Shown here piece by piece: positions 1 through 8,773 of a DNA stretch of 64,000 nucleotides. Positions within the stretch are counted from its first letter, which is position 1. The number at the start of each line of letters is the position of its first letter. The stretch is from positions 868,001 to 932,000 of the forward strand of contig NZ_RQJP01000001.1 of NCBI RefSeq assembly GCF_003858645.1, in the 5' to 3' direction. The position numbers and the translations under genes are program-made. Below the pieces are notes generated by a model that was given only the letters and a program-made list of their open reading frames with translations, did not search any database and was not told the DNA's origin. The DNA is from Larkinella knui. Lineage in GTDB: Bacteria; Bacteroidota; Bacteroidia; Cytophagales; Spirosomataceae.

Positions 1-606
1 TACACCTACCGCGGAACCGGCCTGAAGCTGAGGGTTGTGTATGAACAGGAGCGACCGCAGACGCAATGGCAGCTCGAAACCGGTTTTACGCAGGTAAATC
101 CCCAATCGGTGGTTTCCAGAAAAGCCGCCAGCCGATCTATGGACGTGATTTTGAATTACCGCTGGCGGCTTTCACCAGCCGACAAACCGGAAAACCGCCT
201 TCAGTATTTTGGTGGCGCTGGCCTCCGGCTCTTAGGGAACTCGACAAATTATTCGCCCGATACTGACGTGGCAACGGTTCTGACTACAGCAGCGGTTTCG
301 TTGGGAGCGTCGGCCCAAATGTCGTACCGGTTTAGTCCGGCTCATCGGCTACAGATTCAGGCTTTTGCTTCGGCAGCCAGCGCCGTGTATCGCCCGGATT
401 ACGCCTATTATGGCAAAGAACAGTTTTCGGTAAGCTGGTTAGGTAAAAATCAGATGGCAGATGTTCAGGTCAGTTATCAATACCAATTCCGCAAAAATTT
501 TTGCGGAATGGCTACGTATCAGCTGAGTTATTTCAAATACGGGCAACCAAGACCCGTTATTTGGTTACAGCAAAGTTTCGGAGTAGGGATACAAAGGTCC
601 TTTTAA
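1..606 (+). CDS. Outer-membrane beta-barrel-like protein, 5'-truncated by the window edge
   Basis: The reading frame is open from base 1, so the true start lies upstream and only the last ~200 residues are visible. They show alternating polar and aromatic stretches (for example around LQYFGGAGLRLLG and ADVQVSYQYQFRKN) and end in a terminal Phe (GIQRSF). That pattern is typical of outer-membrane beta-barrel proteins recognised by BamA. No enzyme motif is visible. A GTG at 37 is an internal in-frame codon, not a convincing start. The gene is convergent with sufB, and a bidirectional terminator lies between them. The family cannot be named from this fragment. Confidence 0.6.
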   Translation, partial: YTYRGTGLKLRVVYEQERPQTQWQLETGFTQVNPQSVVSRKAASRSMDVILNYRWRLSPADKPENRLQYFGGAGLRLLGNSTNYSPDTDVATVLTTAAVSLGASAQMSYRFSPAHRLQIQAFASAASAVYRPDYAYYGKEQFSVSWLGKNQMADVQVSYQYQFRKNFCGMATYQLSYFKYGQPRPVIWLQQSFGVGIQRSF

Positions 607-684
607 TCGAATGAAGCAGAGCGGTTTAGCCAACGTGCTTGCTGTTTCGTTGCCTGCTATTTCATTTTCCGGATTAATTATAAA

Positions 685-716
685 CGAAAAAAGGCAAACC
701 GAAGCCTGCCTTTTCG
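685..716. terminator. Bidirectional terminator between the barrel gene and sufB
   Basis: A CGAAAA-AAGGCA arm pairs with TGCCTTTTCG around a loop of about 10 bases, with A-rich and T-rich flanks on both sides. It lies between two convergent genes and suits both strands. Confidence 0.65.
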
Positions 717-738
717 TATTTCCAATGAATAATTTGAA

Positions 739-2184
739 TTAGCCAACGCTACCTTCCAGGCTGATTTCCAATAGTTTCTGAGCCTCTACGGCAAATTCCA
801 TTGGCAACTGGTTCAATACTTCTTTGGCATACCCGTTGATGATGAGCGCCACGGCTTGCTCCGTCGGAATACCGCGTTGGTTGCAGTAGAACAGTTGATC
901 TTCCCCAATCTTTGACGTGGTCGCTTCGTGTTCGACGGTTGCCGTCTGGTTGTTCACTTCGATGTACGGGAACGTATGCGCTCCGCAACGGTCGCCCAGC
1001 AGGAGGGAGTCACACTGGGAGTGATTCCGGGCATTTTCGGCCCGTTTGAACACCTGCACCAGACCCCGGTAGGAGTTTTGGCTCCGGCCTGCCGAAATTC
1101 CTTTCGACACGATCCGGCTTTTGGTGTTTTTTCCGATGTGGATCATCTTGGTGCCCGTGTCGGCTTGCTGGTAATTATTCGTTACCGCTACCGAGTAGAA
1201 TTCGCCGATGGAATAATCTCCTTTCAGGATCACAGACGGATATTTCCAGGTAATGGCCGAACCGGTTTCCACCTGCGTCCAGGAGATTTTCGAGTGAGCG
1301 CCTTCACAAATACCGCGTTTGGTCACGAAGTTGTAAATACCGCCTTTGCCCTCTTTGTCGCCCGGATACCAGTTTTGCACCGTCGAGTATTTGATCTGCG
1401 CTTCTTTGGCCGCAACTAACTCAACCACAGCTGCGTGCAACTGGTTTTCGTCGCGCATGGGTGCCGTACAGCCTTCGAGATAGCTCACATACGAACCTTC
1501 GTCAGCCACAATCAGCGTCCGTTCAAATTGCCCGGTTCCGGCCGCGTTGATCCGGAAATAGGTCGAAAGTTCCATCGGGCAACGAACGCCTTTGGGAATG
1601 TAACAGAACGAGCCGTCGGAGAAAACCGCCGAATTAAGGGCGGCAAAGTAATTATCTCTCGGTGGAACCACCGAGCCTAAGTATTTTTTAACCAGTTCGG
1701 GATGTTCCTGAACGGCTTCGGTCATCGAACAGAAAATGATGCCGAGTTCTTTCAGTTTCACTTTAAACGTCGTCGCGATGGAAACCGAGTCGATTACCGC
1801 ATCGACGGCAACGCCCGAAAGCCGCTCCTGTTCCTGCAGCGAAATGCCCAACCGTTCGAAGGTCGCGCGCAGTTCGGGGTCGATCTCGTCGAGACTATTG
1901 ATTGTTTTCTTCTGCTTGGGCGCTGAATAGTACTTAAGCCCCTGATAATCAATAGCTGGATAGGTCAGATTAGGCCAGTGTGGTTCTTTCAGCGTAACCC
2001 AGTACCGGTACGCCTTCAACCGCCATTCCAGCATCCATTCCGGCTCGTTTTTTTTAGCGGAGATGAACCGAACGATGTCTTCGCTTAAGCCAATCGGTGC
2101 CTCATCCGCTTCAATCAACGTTTCGAAACCGTATTTATATTCGGAATTGGTAATGCTTTCTAAAATTTCAACGTCTTTGCTCAT
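739..2184 (-). CDS. sufB: Fe-S cluster assembly scaffold SufB
   Basis: SufB of the SUF iron-sulfur cluster system. With SufC and SufD it forms the cytosolic SufBC2D scaffold on which clusters are built. The 481-residue product matches the usual SufB length. It carries the C-terminal beta-helix signature, with [20 protein letters not shown] followed by a [19 protein letters not shown] block. The start is set at the ATG giving [10 protein letters not shown], because the upstream in-frame extension is unlike the family. Neither sufC, sufD nor sufS lies next to it: downstream is a convergent barrel gene, upstream a divergent unknown. The rest of the system must be elsewhere. Identification is firm. 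Confidence 0.96.
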   Translation of the reverse strand: MSKDVEILESITNSEYKYGFETLIEADEAPIGLSEDIVRFISAKKNEPEWMLEWRLKAYRYWVTLKEPHWPNLTYPAIDYQGLKYYSAPKQKKTINSLDEIDPELRATFERLGISLQEQERLSGVAVDAVIDSVSIATTFKVKLKELGIIFCSMTEAVQEHPELVKKYLGSVVPPRDNYFAALNSAVFSDGSFCYIPKGVRCPMELSTYFRINAAGTGQFERTLIVADEGSYVSYLEGCTAPMRDENQLHAAVVELVAAKEAQIKYSTVQNWYPGDKEGKGGIYNFVTKRGICEGAHSKISWTQVETGSAITWKYPSVILKGDYSIGEFYSVAVTNNYQQADTGTKMIHIGKNTKSRIVSKGISAGRSQNSYRGLVQVFKRAENARNHSQCDSLLLGDRCGAHTFPYIEVNNQTATVEHEATTSKIGEDQLFYCNQRGIPTEQAVALIINGYAKEVLNQLPMEFAVEAQKLLEISLEGSVG

Positions 2185-2322
2185 AATGGGTTGCGGGCTA
2201 ATACACGCAAAAGTCAATGGAATAACAAAACGGATCGGATGACTGTTCCATTCCAATTAGGCAAATATCGGAAAGTTTCCCTTTATTTGGTAAATCCGAC
2301 AAAACTAAGCCAATTGTTCGAT

Positions 2323-2880
2323 ATGCCGTCTGACCAACCCGTCGATCCTAAAAAACGCATCAATATTGAACTGCTTCTGGGCCTGTCGGCTACCTTTTTG
2401 AGTTTTGCCGCTTTAATCGTGTCTATTTTTCAAACCCGTATCGCCCGGGAACAGCAGCAGGCTTCTGTCTGGCCGTATGTGCAACTTGCGGGGAATCACA
2501 TTGACAACGATTTTGTCCTTGTTTTGAAAAATAATGGAGTCGGTCCGGCATTACTTAAAAAAGCCGAATTTGGGTATCGCGGCAAAACCGCAGCCTCTCA
2601 TATTAAGCTGTTCAACGAGGTCATAACGACCGAAATACCCCGGGACTCCGTACAGCGGGTGGGACGTTTCTGGAATGACCTCAGGCCCGGCGATGTCCTT
2701 AAAGCCGGGGATGAAATTGAAATCTACAAAACGCAGAACAATAGCTATTGGGCTGATTTTCTGAGCGATGTGATTGCTGATCCGACGTTTCAGTTTCGAA
2801 TCACTTACGCCGATGTCTACGGAAATTGCTGGCTGCTCGATCAGGGAAAAGTCACTCCGCTGGACGATTGCCCACAATAA
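2323..2880 (+). CDS. Single-pass membrane protein of unknown function
   Basis: I do not recognise a named family. The 185-residue product begins MPSDQPVDPKKR. One hydrophobic segment at about residues 16-38 is followed by a soluble domain of about 140 residues with a beta-rich look (FVLVLKNNGVGPALLKKAEF). The N-terminus is short and the basic QTRIAREQQQ stretch follows the membrane segment. The start was chosen just before the basic and hydrophobic region; an in-frame extension to 2191 would overlap the sufB leader. It is divergent from sufB and convergent with the Lrp gene. Confidence 0.7.
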   Translation: MPSDQPVDPKKRINIELLLGLSATFLSFAALIVSIFQTRIAREQQQASVWPYVQLAGNHIDNDFVLVLKNNGVGPALLKKAEFGYRGKTAASHIKLFNEVITTEIPRDSVQRVGRFWNDLRPGDVLKAGDEIEIYKTQNNSYWADFLSDVIADPTFQFRITYADVYGNCWLLDQGKVTPLDDCPQ

Positions 2881-2885
2881 AGCCG

Positions 2886-3374
2886 TTACTCTTTATCCGC
2901 AGGCACGTTAACGCCGAACGGAATCGGTCTTGAAATGCGCTCTTCCAGCGAAATAAAGGTTTCGGTCCGTTGAATACCGCCTACTTTCTGGATTTTGTCA
3001 TGCAGGACTTCGCGCAGATGCTGCGTGTCCCGGCAAACGATTTTGGCAAAAATGCTGTAAATACCGGTGGTATAATGCAGGTTGACGACTTCAGGAATTT
3101 TCAGCAGTTCAATTGCGACGTCTTCGTAGAGCGAACTTTTATCCAGATAAATCCCCAGAAAACCGCTAATGTCCCACCCCAGTTTCGTGTGATCGATCAC
3201 CAGCTGCGAACCCCGGACGATGCCCATCTGCTCCATTTTTTTCATCCGGACGTGAACGGTTCCGCCCGAAACGAAAATCCGCTTGCCAATTTCGGTGTAG
3301 GCCATGTTGGCGTCTTCCATCAACAACGTGAGGATCTTGAGATCGACATTATCAATCTCTAAATTTTTTTCCAT
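2886..3374 (-). CDS. Lrp/AsnC family transcriptional regulator
   Basis: A DNA-binding regulator of the leucine-responsive/AsnC family, 162 residues, the usual length. The N-terminal winged helix-turn-helix (VDLKILTLLMEDANMAYTEIGKRIFVSGGTVHVRMKKMEQ) is followed by the RAM ligand-binding domain, with GIVRGSQLVID and a C-terminal ferredoxin-like fold. Members sense amino acids and often control their own gene or a divergent one. The upstream gap holds the promoter of a tRNA-like RNA on the opposite strand, so the RNA could be a target; that link is inference. The effector cannot be predicted. Confidence 0.92.
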   Translation of the reverse strand: MEKNLEIDNVDLKILTLLMEDANMAYTEIGKRIFVSGGTVHVRMKKMEQMGIVRGSQLVIDHTKLGWDISGFLGIYLDKSSLYEDVAIELLKIPEVVNLHYTTGIYSIFAKIVCRDTQHLREVLHDKIQKVGGIQRTETFISLEERISRPIPFGVNVPADKE

Positions 3375-3458
3375 TTGAACCGTACTTTTTTTAATTTCCT
3401 CAACAAAATAAGTGATCTTTTGAGAAAACAGAAATTTTTCTAATTTTTTTATAAAGAA

Positions 3459-3491
3459 TTTGTAAATAAGACCGGATTTGCATTAACTTTG
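3459..3491 (+). promoter_or_regulatory. Bacteroidota-type promoter for the tRNA-like RNA
   Basis: TTTG at 3459-3462, a 21-base spacer and TAACTTTG at 3484-3491 match the Bacteroidota primary sigma consensus (TTG / TAnnTTTG). Transcription is predicted to begin near 3496, about 53 bases before the tRNA-like acceptor stem. No plus-strand protein start lies within 450 bases, so the RNA is the likely product. Confidence 0.6.
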
Positions 3492-3548
3492 TACTGTTGA
3501 ATCGATCAGAACGGTCAAAAAATTGATTTAACGGAGTTGTTTTCACCT

Positions 3549-3708
3549 TGTAGGATGTCGAAATTGGCAGACGTGCCCTCCTGTCTCGGGGGTGGTGATC
3601 ACGGGAAAAACGCAGCATAATGCCGCTTGCAAAAGCGACTGGGGTTGACCACCAGAAGTTGTACTGTAGCTAACCGCACCGTGGGTGGTTCGAGTCCCCC
3701 TCCTACAG
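3549..3708 (+). ncRNA. tRNA-like RNA with a ~91-nt variable-region insert
   Basis: A 7-bp perfect acceptor stem (TGTAGGA 3549-3555 with TCCTACA 3701-3707) is followed by G at the discriminator position. The D arm is class II (Leu-like) with conserved T8, GG at 3566-3567 and A before the closing strand. The anticodon-like hairpin has CCCTC (3576-3580) pairing GGGGG (3588-3592), a 7-base loop CTGTCTC and GTC at the anticodon position. The T arm (GGTGG, TTCGAGT, CCCCC, 3684-3700) has one mismatch. Between them, 3593-3683 replaces the variable arm. It contains CACGG/CCGTG closing pairs and a CGCTT-GCAA-AAGCG hairpin with a GNRA loop. CCA is not encoded. It could be a degenerate tRNA, an intron-bearing tRNA or a stable regulatory RNA. 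Base 37 is T, which is unusual for a decoding tRNA. Confidence 0.5.
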
Positions 3709-3819
3709 CATTTGGCCTGATCTGAACATCGGCCGCAACAAAATTAATGGCTTCGGCAGTTCGCTCCGGCAGCTGCATTCCGATTGGTTTTTAGTTTGTT
3801 GATGAAGTGTAATCTTAAC

Positions 3820-3855
3820 ACGCCGGCTCAGGTTGAGGCCGGCGTTGTTTGTTTT
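3820..3855 (+). terminator. Rho-independent terminator downstream of the tRNA-like RNA
   Basis: ACGCCGGC (3820-3827) pairs perfectly with GCCGGCGT (3838-3845) around a 10-base loop, followed by a T-rich tract (TTGTTTGTTTT). It would end a transcript of about 360 bases starting at the 3459-3491 promoter. Confidence 0.7.
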
Positions 3856-3975
3856 GATGGATTGCTGTGATAATAAAGCGGAAAATGATGCGGTAAAGGT
3901 AAATTTTGCGGTTATTTGATTCCGAAAAATGGCTGTCATCACCCGTATCATCAGCATCACCGTAATCATCGTCTA

Positions 3976-5202
3976 ATGTCGGATCCCATTATTCTCGGCG
4001 TTCTTTTTCTGATTTTAGCAGCGGTTCTTACCACCTCTGCTAGTCCGCGTCCGTTCTGGCAGAAGTTTTACCACTACATTCCGGCTACCCTTCTGTGTTA
4101 CTTTATACCCTCCTTATTAAATACCCTGGGATGGGTCGATGCCGATAAAACGGAATTATATCCGGTGGTTTCGCGCATTCTCCTGCCTGCTTCACTGGTG
4201 CTGTTTACCCTCAATGTCGATTTCAAAGCTTTCCGGCGTTTGGGCCGTAAATCCATAGTGATGTTTGCCGCATCGGCCACCAGCATCATGCTGGGCGGAC
4301 CGCTGGCGGTTTGGTGCATCGCCCAGCTAGCACCCGAACTGGTTGGCGGGCAGGGGCCGGATGCGGTCTGGCGCGGGCTGGCCACGCTGGCCGGAACCTG
4401 GATCGGTGGAGGGGCCAACCAAACCGCACTGAAGGAGGTTTTTCAGCCCAGCAGCAATTTATTTTCCGCCATTGTAACCGTCGATGTGTTCGTTTCCAAT
4501 CTGTGGTTGGGCATCCTATTATACGGTGCAGGCCATTCGGTTGCGATCGATCGCTGGTTAGGAGCCGACGCCAGCGCCGTAGAAGAGGTTAAACAGCGGA
4601 TTCAGGGCCAGGTCGATGCCATTCGAAGGATACCGACGGCAACCGATTTGATCATGATTCTGGCGGTTGGTTTTGGGGCCACCGCCGTTGCTCATGCATT
4701 AGCCGATCAGATTGCCCCCTATATCGATGCCCATTCTCCGCTGCTGAGCCAGTTCAGCCTGAATGCGCCGTTTTTCTGGATCGTCGGCCTGGCAACAGCC
4801 ATTGGAATTGGCCTTTCGTTTACCAGAGCCCGAAATTTGGAAGGCGTGGGCGCTTCAAAGGTTGCCACTGTTTTTCTGTACCTGATGATCGCTACCATCG
4901 GATTGAAAATGGATATTCTGGCCATTGCGGACCATCCTGGTCTGATTCTGGTAGGGTTAGTCTGGATGCTTTTTCACGTGCTGATGATGATCGGTGTCAG
5001 CCGGTTCATCCGGGCGCCCTACTTCTTTCTGGCGGTTGGCAGCCAGGCCTGCATTGGCGGCCCGGCAACGGCACCGATTATTGCCGCAGCTTTTCATCCG
5101 GTTTTGGCACCGGTGGGCGTGTTAATGGCCATTCTGGGATACGCCGTCGGAACCTACATGGGGTATGTCTGCGGAATAATGATGCAACTAGCGTCGCCCT
5201 AA
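3976..5202 (+). CDS. DUF819 family membrane protein (permease-like)
   Basis: A polytopic inner-membrane protein of the DUF819 (YjcL-like) family, 408 residues from MSDPIILGVL. About ten hydrophobic segments cover the protein. Two glycine-rich motifs, GTWIGGGANQTALKEVF near residue 150 and ACIGGPATAPIIAAAF near residue 365, sit in equivalent places of the two halves, which suggests an inverted-repeat transporter fold. The substrate is not known for the family. An in-frame upstream extension (from 3916, His-rich) was rejected in favour of the ATG directly before the first hydrophobic segment. lepA follows after 78 bases on the same strand. Confidence 0.85.
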   Translation: MSDPIILGVLFLILAAVLTTSASPRPFWQKFYHYIPATLLCYFIPSLLNTLGWVDADKTELYPVVSRILLPASLVLFTLNVDFKAFRRLGRKSIVMFAASATSIMLGGPLAVWCIAQLAPELVGGQGPDAVWRGLATLAGTWIGGGANQTALKEVFQPSSNLFSAIVTVDVFVSNLWLGILLYGAGHSVAIDRWLGADASAVEEVKQRIQGQVDAIRRIPTATDLIMILAVGFGATAVAHALADQIAPYIDAHSPLLSQFSLNAPFFWIVGLATAIGIGLSFTRARNLEGVGASKVATVFLYLMIATIGLKMDILAIADHPGLILVGLVWMLFHVLMMIGVSRFIRAPYFFLAVGSQACIGGPATAPIIAAAFHPVLAPVGVLMAILGYAVGTYMGYVCGIMMQLASP

Positions 5203-5280
5203 CCCTGACCGGGTGAAGACAATCTGCGGTTTTTTAAGTATTTTTGCATTTGCACCGAGACAGACAACCGTTTTCACAGC

Positions 5281-7068
5281 GTGAAATATATACGTAATTT
5301 TTGCATTATTGCCCACATCGACCACGGCAAAAGCACCCTGGCCGACCGATTACTGGAATTTACAAAAACCATTGGTGAACGTGACATGCAGGCTCAGTTT
5401 CTGGATGACATGGATCTGGAGCGCGAACGTGGTATTACCATCAAGAGCCACGCCATCCAGATGAATTACACCTATAAAGGCGAAACCTATACGCTCAACC
5501 TGATCGATACGCCGGGCCACGTCGACTTTTCCTATGAGGTTTCCCGGTCCATTGCCGCCTGCGAAGGCGCGCTGTTGCTGGTGGATGCCGCCCAGGGAAC
5601 CGAAGCACAGACCATTTCGAACCTGTATCTGGCCATGAATAACAACCTGGTTATCATTCCGGTACTGAACAAAATCGACCTTCCCGGCGCCATGCCCGAA
5701 GAAGTGAAGGACGAAATGGTGGACCTGATCGGCTGCGAACGGGAAGATATCATTCCGGCCAGCGGCAAGGAAGGGATCGGTATTGAAGCGATTCTCAATG
5801 CCATTGTCGAGCGGGTACCACCACCGGTTGGCGATCCTGACGGTGAACTACAGGCCCTGATTTTTGACTCTCAGTTTAATTCCTACCGGGGAATTGAAGT
5901 TATTTTCCGGGTCAAGAACGGCCGCATCCGAAAGGGCGACAAGGTCAAGTTCATGGCAACCGGCAAAGAATATTTTGCGGATGAAATCGGTACGCTCAAG
6001 CTCAGTCAGGTCCCCAAAGAGGTGATCGAATGCGGAGACGTAGGGTACCTGATTTCGGGCATTAAAGTGGCCAAAGAAGTAAAAGTAGGGGATACCATCA
6101 CCCGCTTTGCCGCTCCGGCTGCCGCCCCCATCCAGGGTTTCGAAGAAGTGAAACCGATGGTTTTTGCCGGTATTTATCCGGTCGATACCAGCGAGTATGA
6201 AGAACTGCGGGAAGCGATGGAAAAGCTCCAGCTCAACGACGCTTCGCTGGTTTGGGAACCGGAAACGTCGGCGGCTTTGGGCTTCGGTTTCCGGTGCGGT
6301 TTCCTCGGAATGCTGCACATGGAAATTGTGCAGGAGCGTCTGGAACGCGAATTTGATATGACCGTGATCACCACCGTACCCTCTGTGCGGTTTGAAGTCA
6401 TCACGACCAGGGGAGAAACGCTTCAGGTGAGCGCCCCGGCCGAAATGCCCGATCCGAGCAGTATCGACTGGATCGAAGAACCTTTTATCAAAGCGCAAAT
6501 CATTACTAAGGCCGAATACGTGGGCGCCATTATCGGGCTTTGCATGGATAAGCGGAGCCTTTTCAAAAATCAGGTGTATCTGACCTCCGACCGGGTTGAG
6601 CTTCAATTCGAAATGCCACTGGCGGAAGTGGTTTTTGATTTTTTTGATAAATTGAAAACCATCTCGCGCGGCTATGCTTCCCTCGATTACGAGTTTCTGG
6701 GCAACCGGGAATCGACGATGGTGAAACTCGATATCATGCTGAATGGCGAAGGCGTCGATGCGCTGTCGGCCATTGTTCACCGCGACAAAGCGTATGAATG
6801 GGGCAAGAAACTCTGTGAAAAACTGCGTGAGTTGCTGCCCCGTCAGCAGTTCGAAATTGCCATTCAGGCGGCTATCGGCCAGAAAATTATTGCCCGCGAA
6901 ACCGTGAAGGCCCTGCGTAAAGACGTTTTGGCGAAGTGTTACGGCGGTGACATCAGCCGGAAACGGAAGCTGTTGGAAAAACAGAAAAAAGGAAAGAAAC
7001 GGATGCGCCAGGTCGGGAATGTGGAAATTCCGCAGGAAGCCTTCATGGCGGTTCTCAAGATCAGCTAA
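5281..7068 (+). CDS. lepA: Translation elongation factor 4 (LepA)
   Basis: The ribosome-associated GTPase EF4/LepA, which acts in initiation and back-translocation on 70S ribosomes. The 595-residue length is standard. G1 is AHIDHGKST (residues 11-19), G3 is DTPGH (76-80) and G4 is NKID (about 130). EF2-like domains follow, then the LepA-specific C-terminal domain with [20 protein letters not shown]. The start is GTG, because the frame begins exactly at the conserved K-Y-I-R-N-F block and no ATG is available nearby. A TATTTTTG promoter-like -7 box lies at 5239-5246. Firm identification. Confidence 0.97.
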   Translation: MKYIRNFCIIAHIDHGKSTLADRLLEFTKTIGERDMQAQFLDDMDLERERGITIKSHAIQMNYTYKGETYTLNLIDTPGHVDFSYEVSRSIAACEGALLLVDAAQGTEAQTISNLYLAMNNNLVIIPVLNKIDLPGAMPEEVKDEMVDLIGCEREDIIPASGKEGIGIEAILNAIVERVPPPVGDPDGELQALIFDSQFNSYRGIEVIFRVKNGRIRKGDKVKFMATGKEYFADEIGTLKLSQVPKEVIECGDVGYLISGIKVAKEVKVGDTITRFAAPAAAPIQGFEEVKPMVFAGIYPVDTSEYEELREAMEKLQLNDASLVWEPETSAALGFGFRCGFLGMLHMEIVQERLEREFDMTVITTVPSVRFEVITTRGETLQVSAPAEMPDPSSIDWIEEPFIKAQIITKAEYVGAIIGLCMDKRSLFKNQVYLTSDRVELQFEMPLAEVVFDFFDKLKTISRGYASLDYEFLGNRESTMVKLDIMLNGEGVDALSAIVHRDKAYEWGKKLCEKLRELLPRQQFEIAIQAAIGQKIIARETVKALRKDVLAKCYGGDISRKRKLLEKQKKGKKRMRQVGNVEIPQEAFMAVLKIS

Positions 7069-7192
7069 TTGGCACGATACACTTCGCATCTAACCAATTT
7101 ATTTAATTAAATAGTAATCAATTGATAATCAGCGATTAAGTCTTATAGCCCGTTTGTCGTCAGTCAGTCCTACCCGTTAAATCAGCAATGCT

Positions 7193-8743
7193 GTGGCTTT
7201 ACTGGATGCGTATTTGAAACCACTGACGGCAGATCAGGTTACCTTCCTGCTCCGGCGTGCTACATTCGGCCCAACCGCCGGGCAGGTCAGGGAATTCACC
7301 GGGCAAACGGCTTCTGACATCCTGAAAAAAATGCTGGCCGACCAGCCAGCCCCCAATCCTCCGCTCGATTCAGCCACCGGGAAGTCCTTTCATGACCAAC
7401 CTTTCGATGTGGTCAATGCGGGTAAATTTACCGGATACATCAAGAATTGGTGGGCCAATCTGATGCTCAATCAGCCCGTATCGCTGCTCGAAAAAATGAC
7501 CCTCTTCTGGTCTAATCACTTTGTAGTCACCGATGTGGCCGTCAACGATTACCGGTATGTGTATCAGTATAATGCGTTGCTGCGACACCATGCGCTGCGT
7601 AATTTTAAAGCCTTCACGATCGCCATTACGCAGGACCCGGCCATGCTGCGGTTTCTCAATGGCAACCAGAACGTTGCGGGGACAGCCAATGAAAATTATG
7701 CCCGCGAACTTCAGGAACTCTTCACCATTGGCCGGAATGGCGGTTATACGGAAGATGACGTTCGGGCGGCTGCCAAAGTCCTGACGGGGTGGACCGATAC
7801 GGGGTATCGGAGTCCAGCCAGCGCAGCCATCGGCAGCACATTCCGGGCAAACCGGCACGACACCTCCGACAAAACCTTCTCGCCGGCGTATCAGAATGCG
7901 GTGGTCAAAGGTCGGTCGGGAGCCAATGCCGGCATCGACGAATTGAATGATTTGCTGACTATAATACTGCGTCAGGCCGAAACGCCCCGGTATATCTGCC
8001 GCAAACTATACCGCTGGTTTGTCAACTCGGACATCCCGGCCGAGGTTGAAACGAATTTCATTCAGCCCCTCGCCGATCTGTTCCAAAAAGGTAATTTTGA
8101 GATCAAACCGGTGCTAACAGCTCTGTTCCAGAGTCAGCATTTCTACGACGAATCCCTGCGCGGTGCGGTGATCAAATCACCGGTTGATCTGGTTGTCGGG
8201 ACGTTTCGTTTCTGGGGATTGCAGGCTCCGGATGCAGTGGCAAATCCAACCGCCTTTTATCAAATCGGGAATTATATCTACGGTCGTGTTAAGGAACAGC
8301 AGCAGGATTTGCTGAACCCGCCAACGGTATTCGGGTGGACGGCCTACCATCAAACCGGCTATTATCAGCAGTGGATTAATTCGACCACCCTGGGCCTACG
8401 CGGCTCATTCGGTGACATGGTGACGACGGGTGCTTTAAAACTGAACGGCAAACCCGCTGTCGACGTGCTGGCGTATGTCAAGAACTTATCTGATCCATCT
8501 GATCCGGCCCGATTGGTGGACGAGCTGACCGGCCAATTGCTGGCCATTTTGCCGACACAGCCGCAAAAAGATTTCCTGACCGATACAATTCTCCTCGGTT
8601 CAATTCCCCGCTATGAGTGGACCCTCGAGTGGAACGATTATGTACGGTCACCGAACGTTGCGGCAAAAAAACAGGCGGTGCAGATGAAACTGACTGCTTT
8701 CCTGCAATACATTTTCCGAATGGCCGAGTTTCAGGTTATGTAA
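7193..8743 (+). CDS. DUF1800 domain-containing protein
   Basis: A 516-residue DUF1800 protein. The family start LTADQVTFLLRRATFGPT is at residues 11-28, and conserved blocks follow (MTLFWSNHFVV, NENYARELQELFTIGRNGGYTEDDV, LTGWT). Function is unproven. DUF1800 genes are regularly paired with DUF1501 genes, as here, 30 bases apart and presumably co-transcribed. No signal peptide is evident. The start is GTG at 7193; a stop codon lies five codons upstream in frame, and a nearby ATG is out of frame. Confidence 0.9.
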   Translation: MALLDAYLKPLTADQVTFLLRRATFGPTAGQVREFTGQTASDILKKMLADQPAPNPPLDSATGKSFHDQPFDVVNAGKFTGYIKNWWANLMLNQPVSLLEKMTLFWSNHFVVTDVAVNDYRYVYQYNALLRHHALRNFKAFTIAITQDPAMLRFLNGNQNVAGTANENYARELQELFTIGRNGGYTEDDVRAAAKVLTGWTDTGYRSPASAAIGSTFRANRHDTSDKTFSPAYQNAVVKGRSGANAGIDELNDLLTIILRQAETPRYICRKLYRWFVNSDIPAEVETNFIQPLADLFQKGNFEIKPVLTALFQSQHFYDESLRGAVIKSPVDLVVGTFRFWGLQAPDAVANPTAFYQIGNYIYGRVKEQQQDLLNPPTVFGWTAYHQTGYYQQWINSTTLGLRGSFGDMVTTGALKLNGKPAVDVLAYVKNLSDPSDPARLVDELTGQLLAILPTQPQKDFLTDTILLGSIPRYEWTLEWNDYVRSPNVAAKKQAVQMKLTAFLQYIFRMAEFQVM

Positions 8744-8773
8744 ACTGGTCATGACCGGACCGTCGTTTTGGTC

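Noticed and set aside
3400-3618. Minus-strand reading frame across the tRNA-like RNA promoter
   Set aside because: It overlaps the promoter and the RNA, and its product has no recognisable features.
3549-3855. tmRNA or tRNA with a group I intron at 3549-3855
   Set aside because: No tmRNA-type 5' end or tag reading frame is visible, and the size is too small. The insert is after the anticodon stem, not in the anticodon loop, and I see no group I core (P3-P8, G-binding site).
5848-7089. Long antisense reading frame opposite lepA
   Set aside because: It runs opposite a certain gene and has no family resemblance. It is explained by codon bias in the sense strand.
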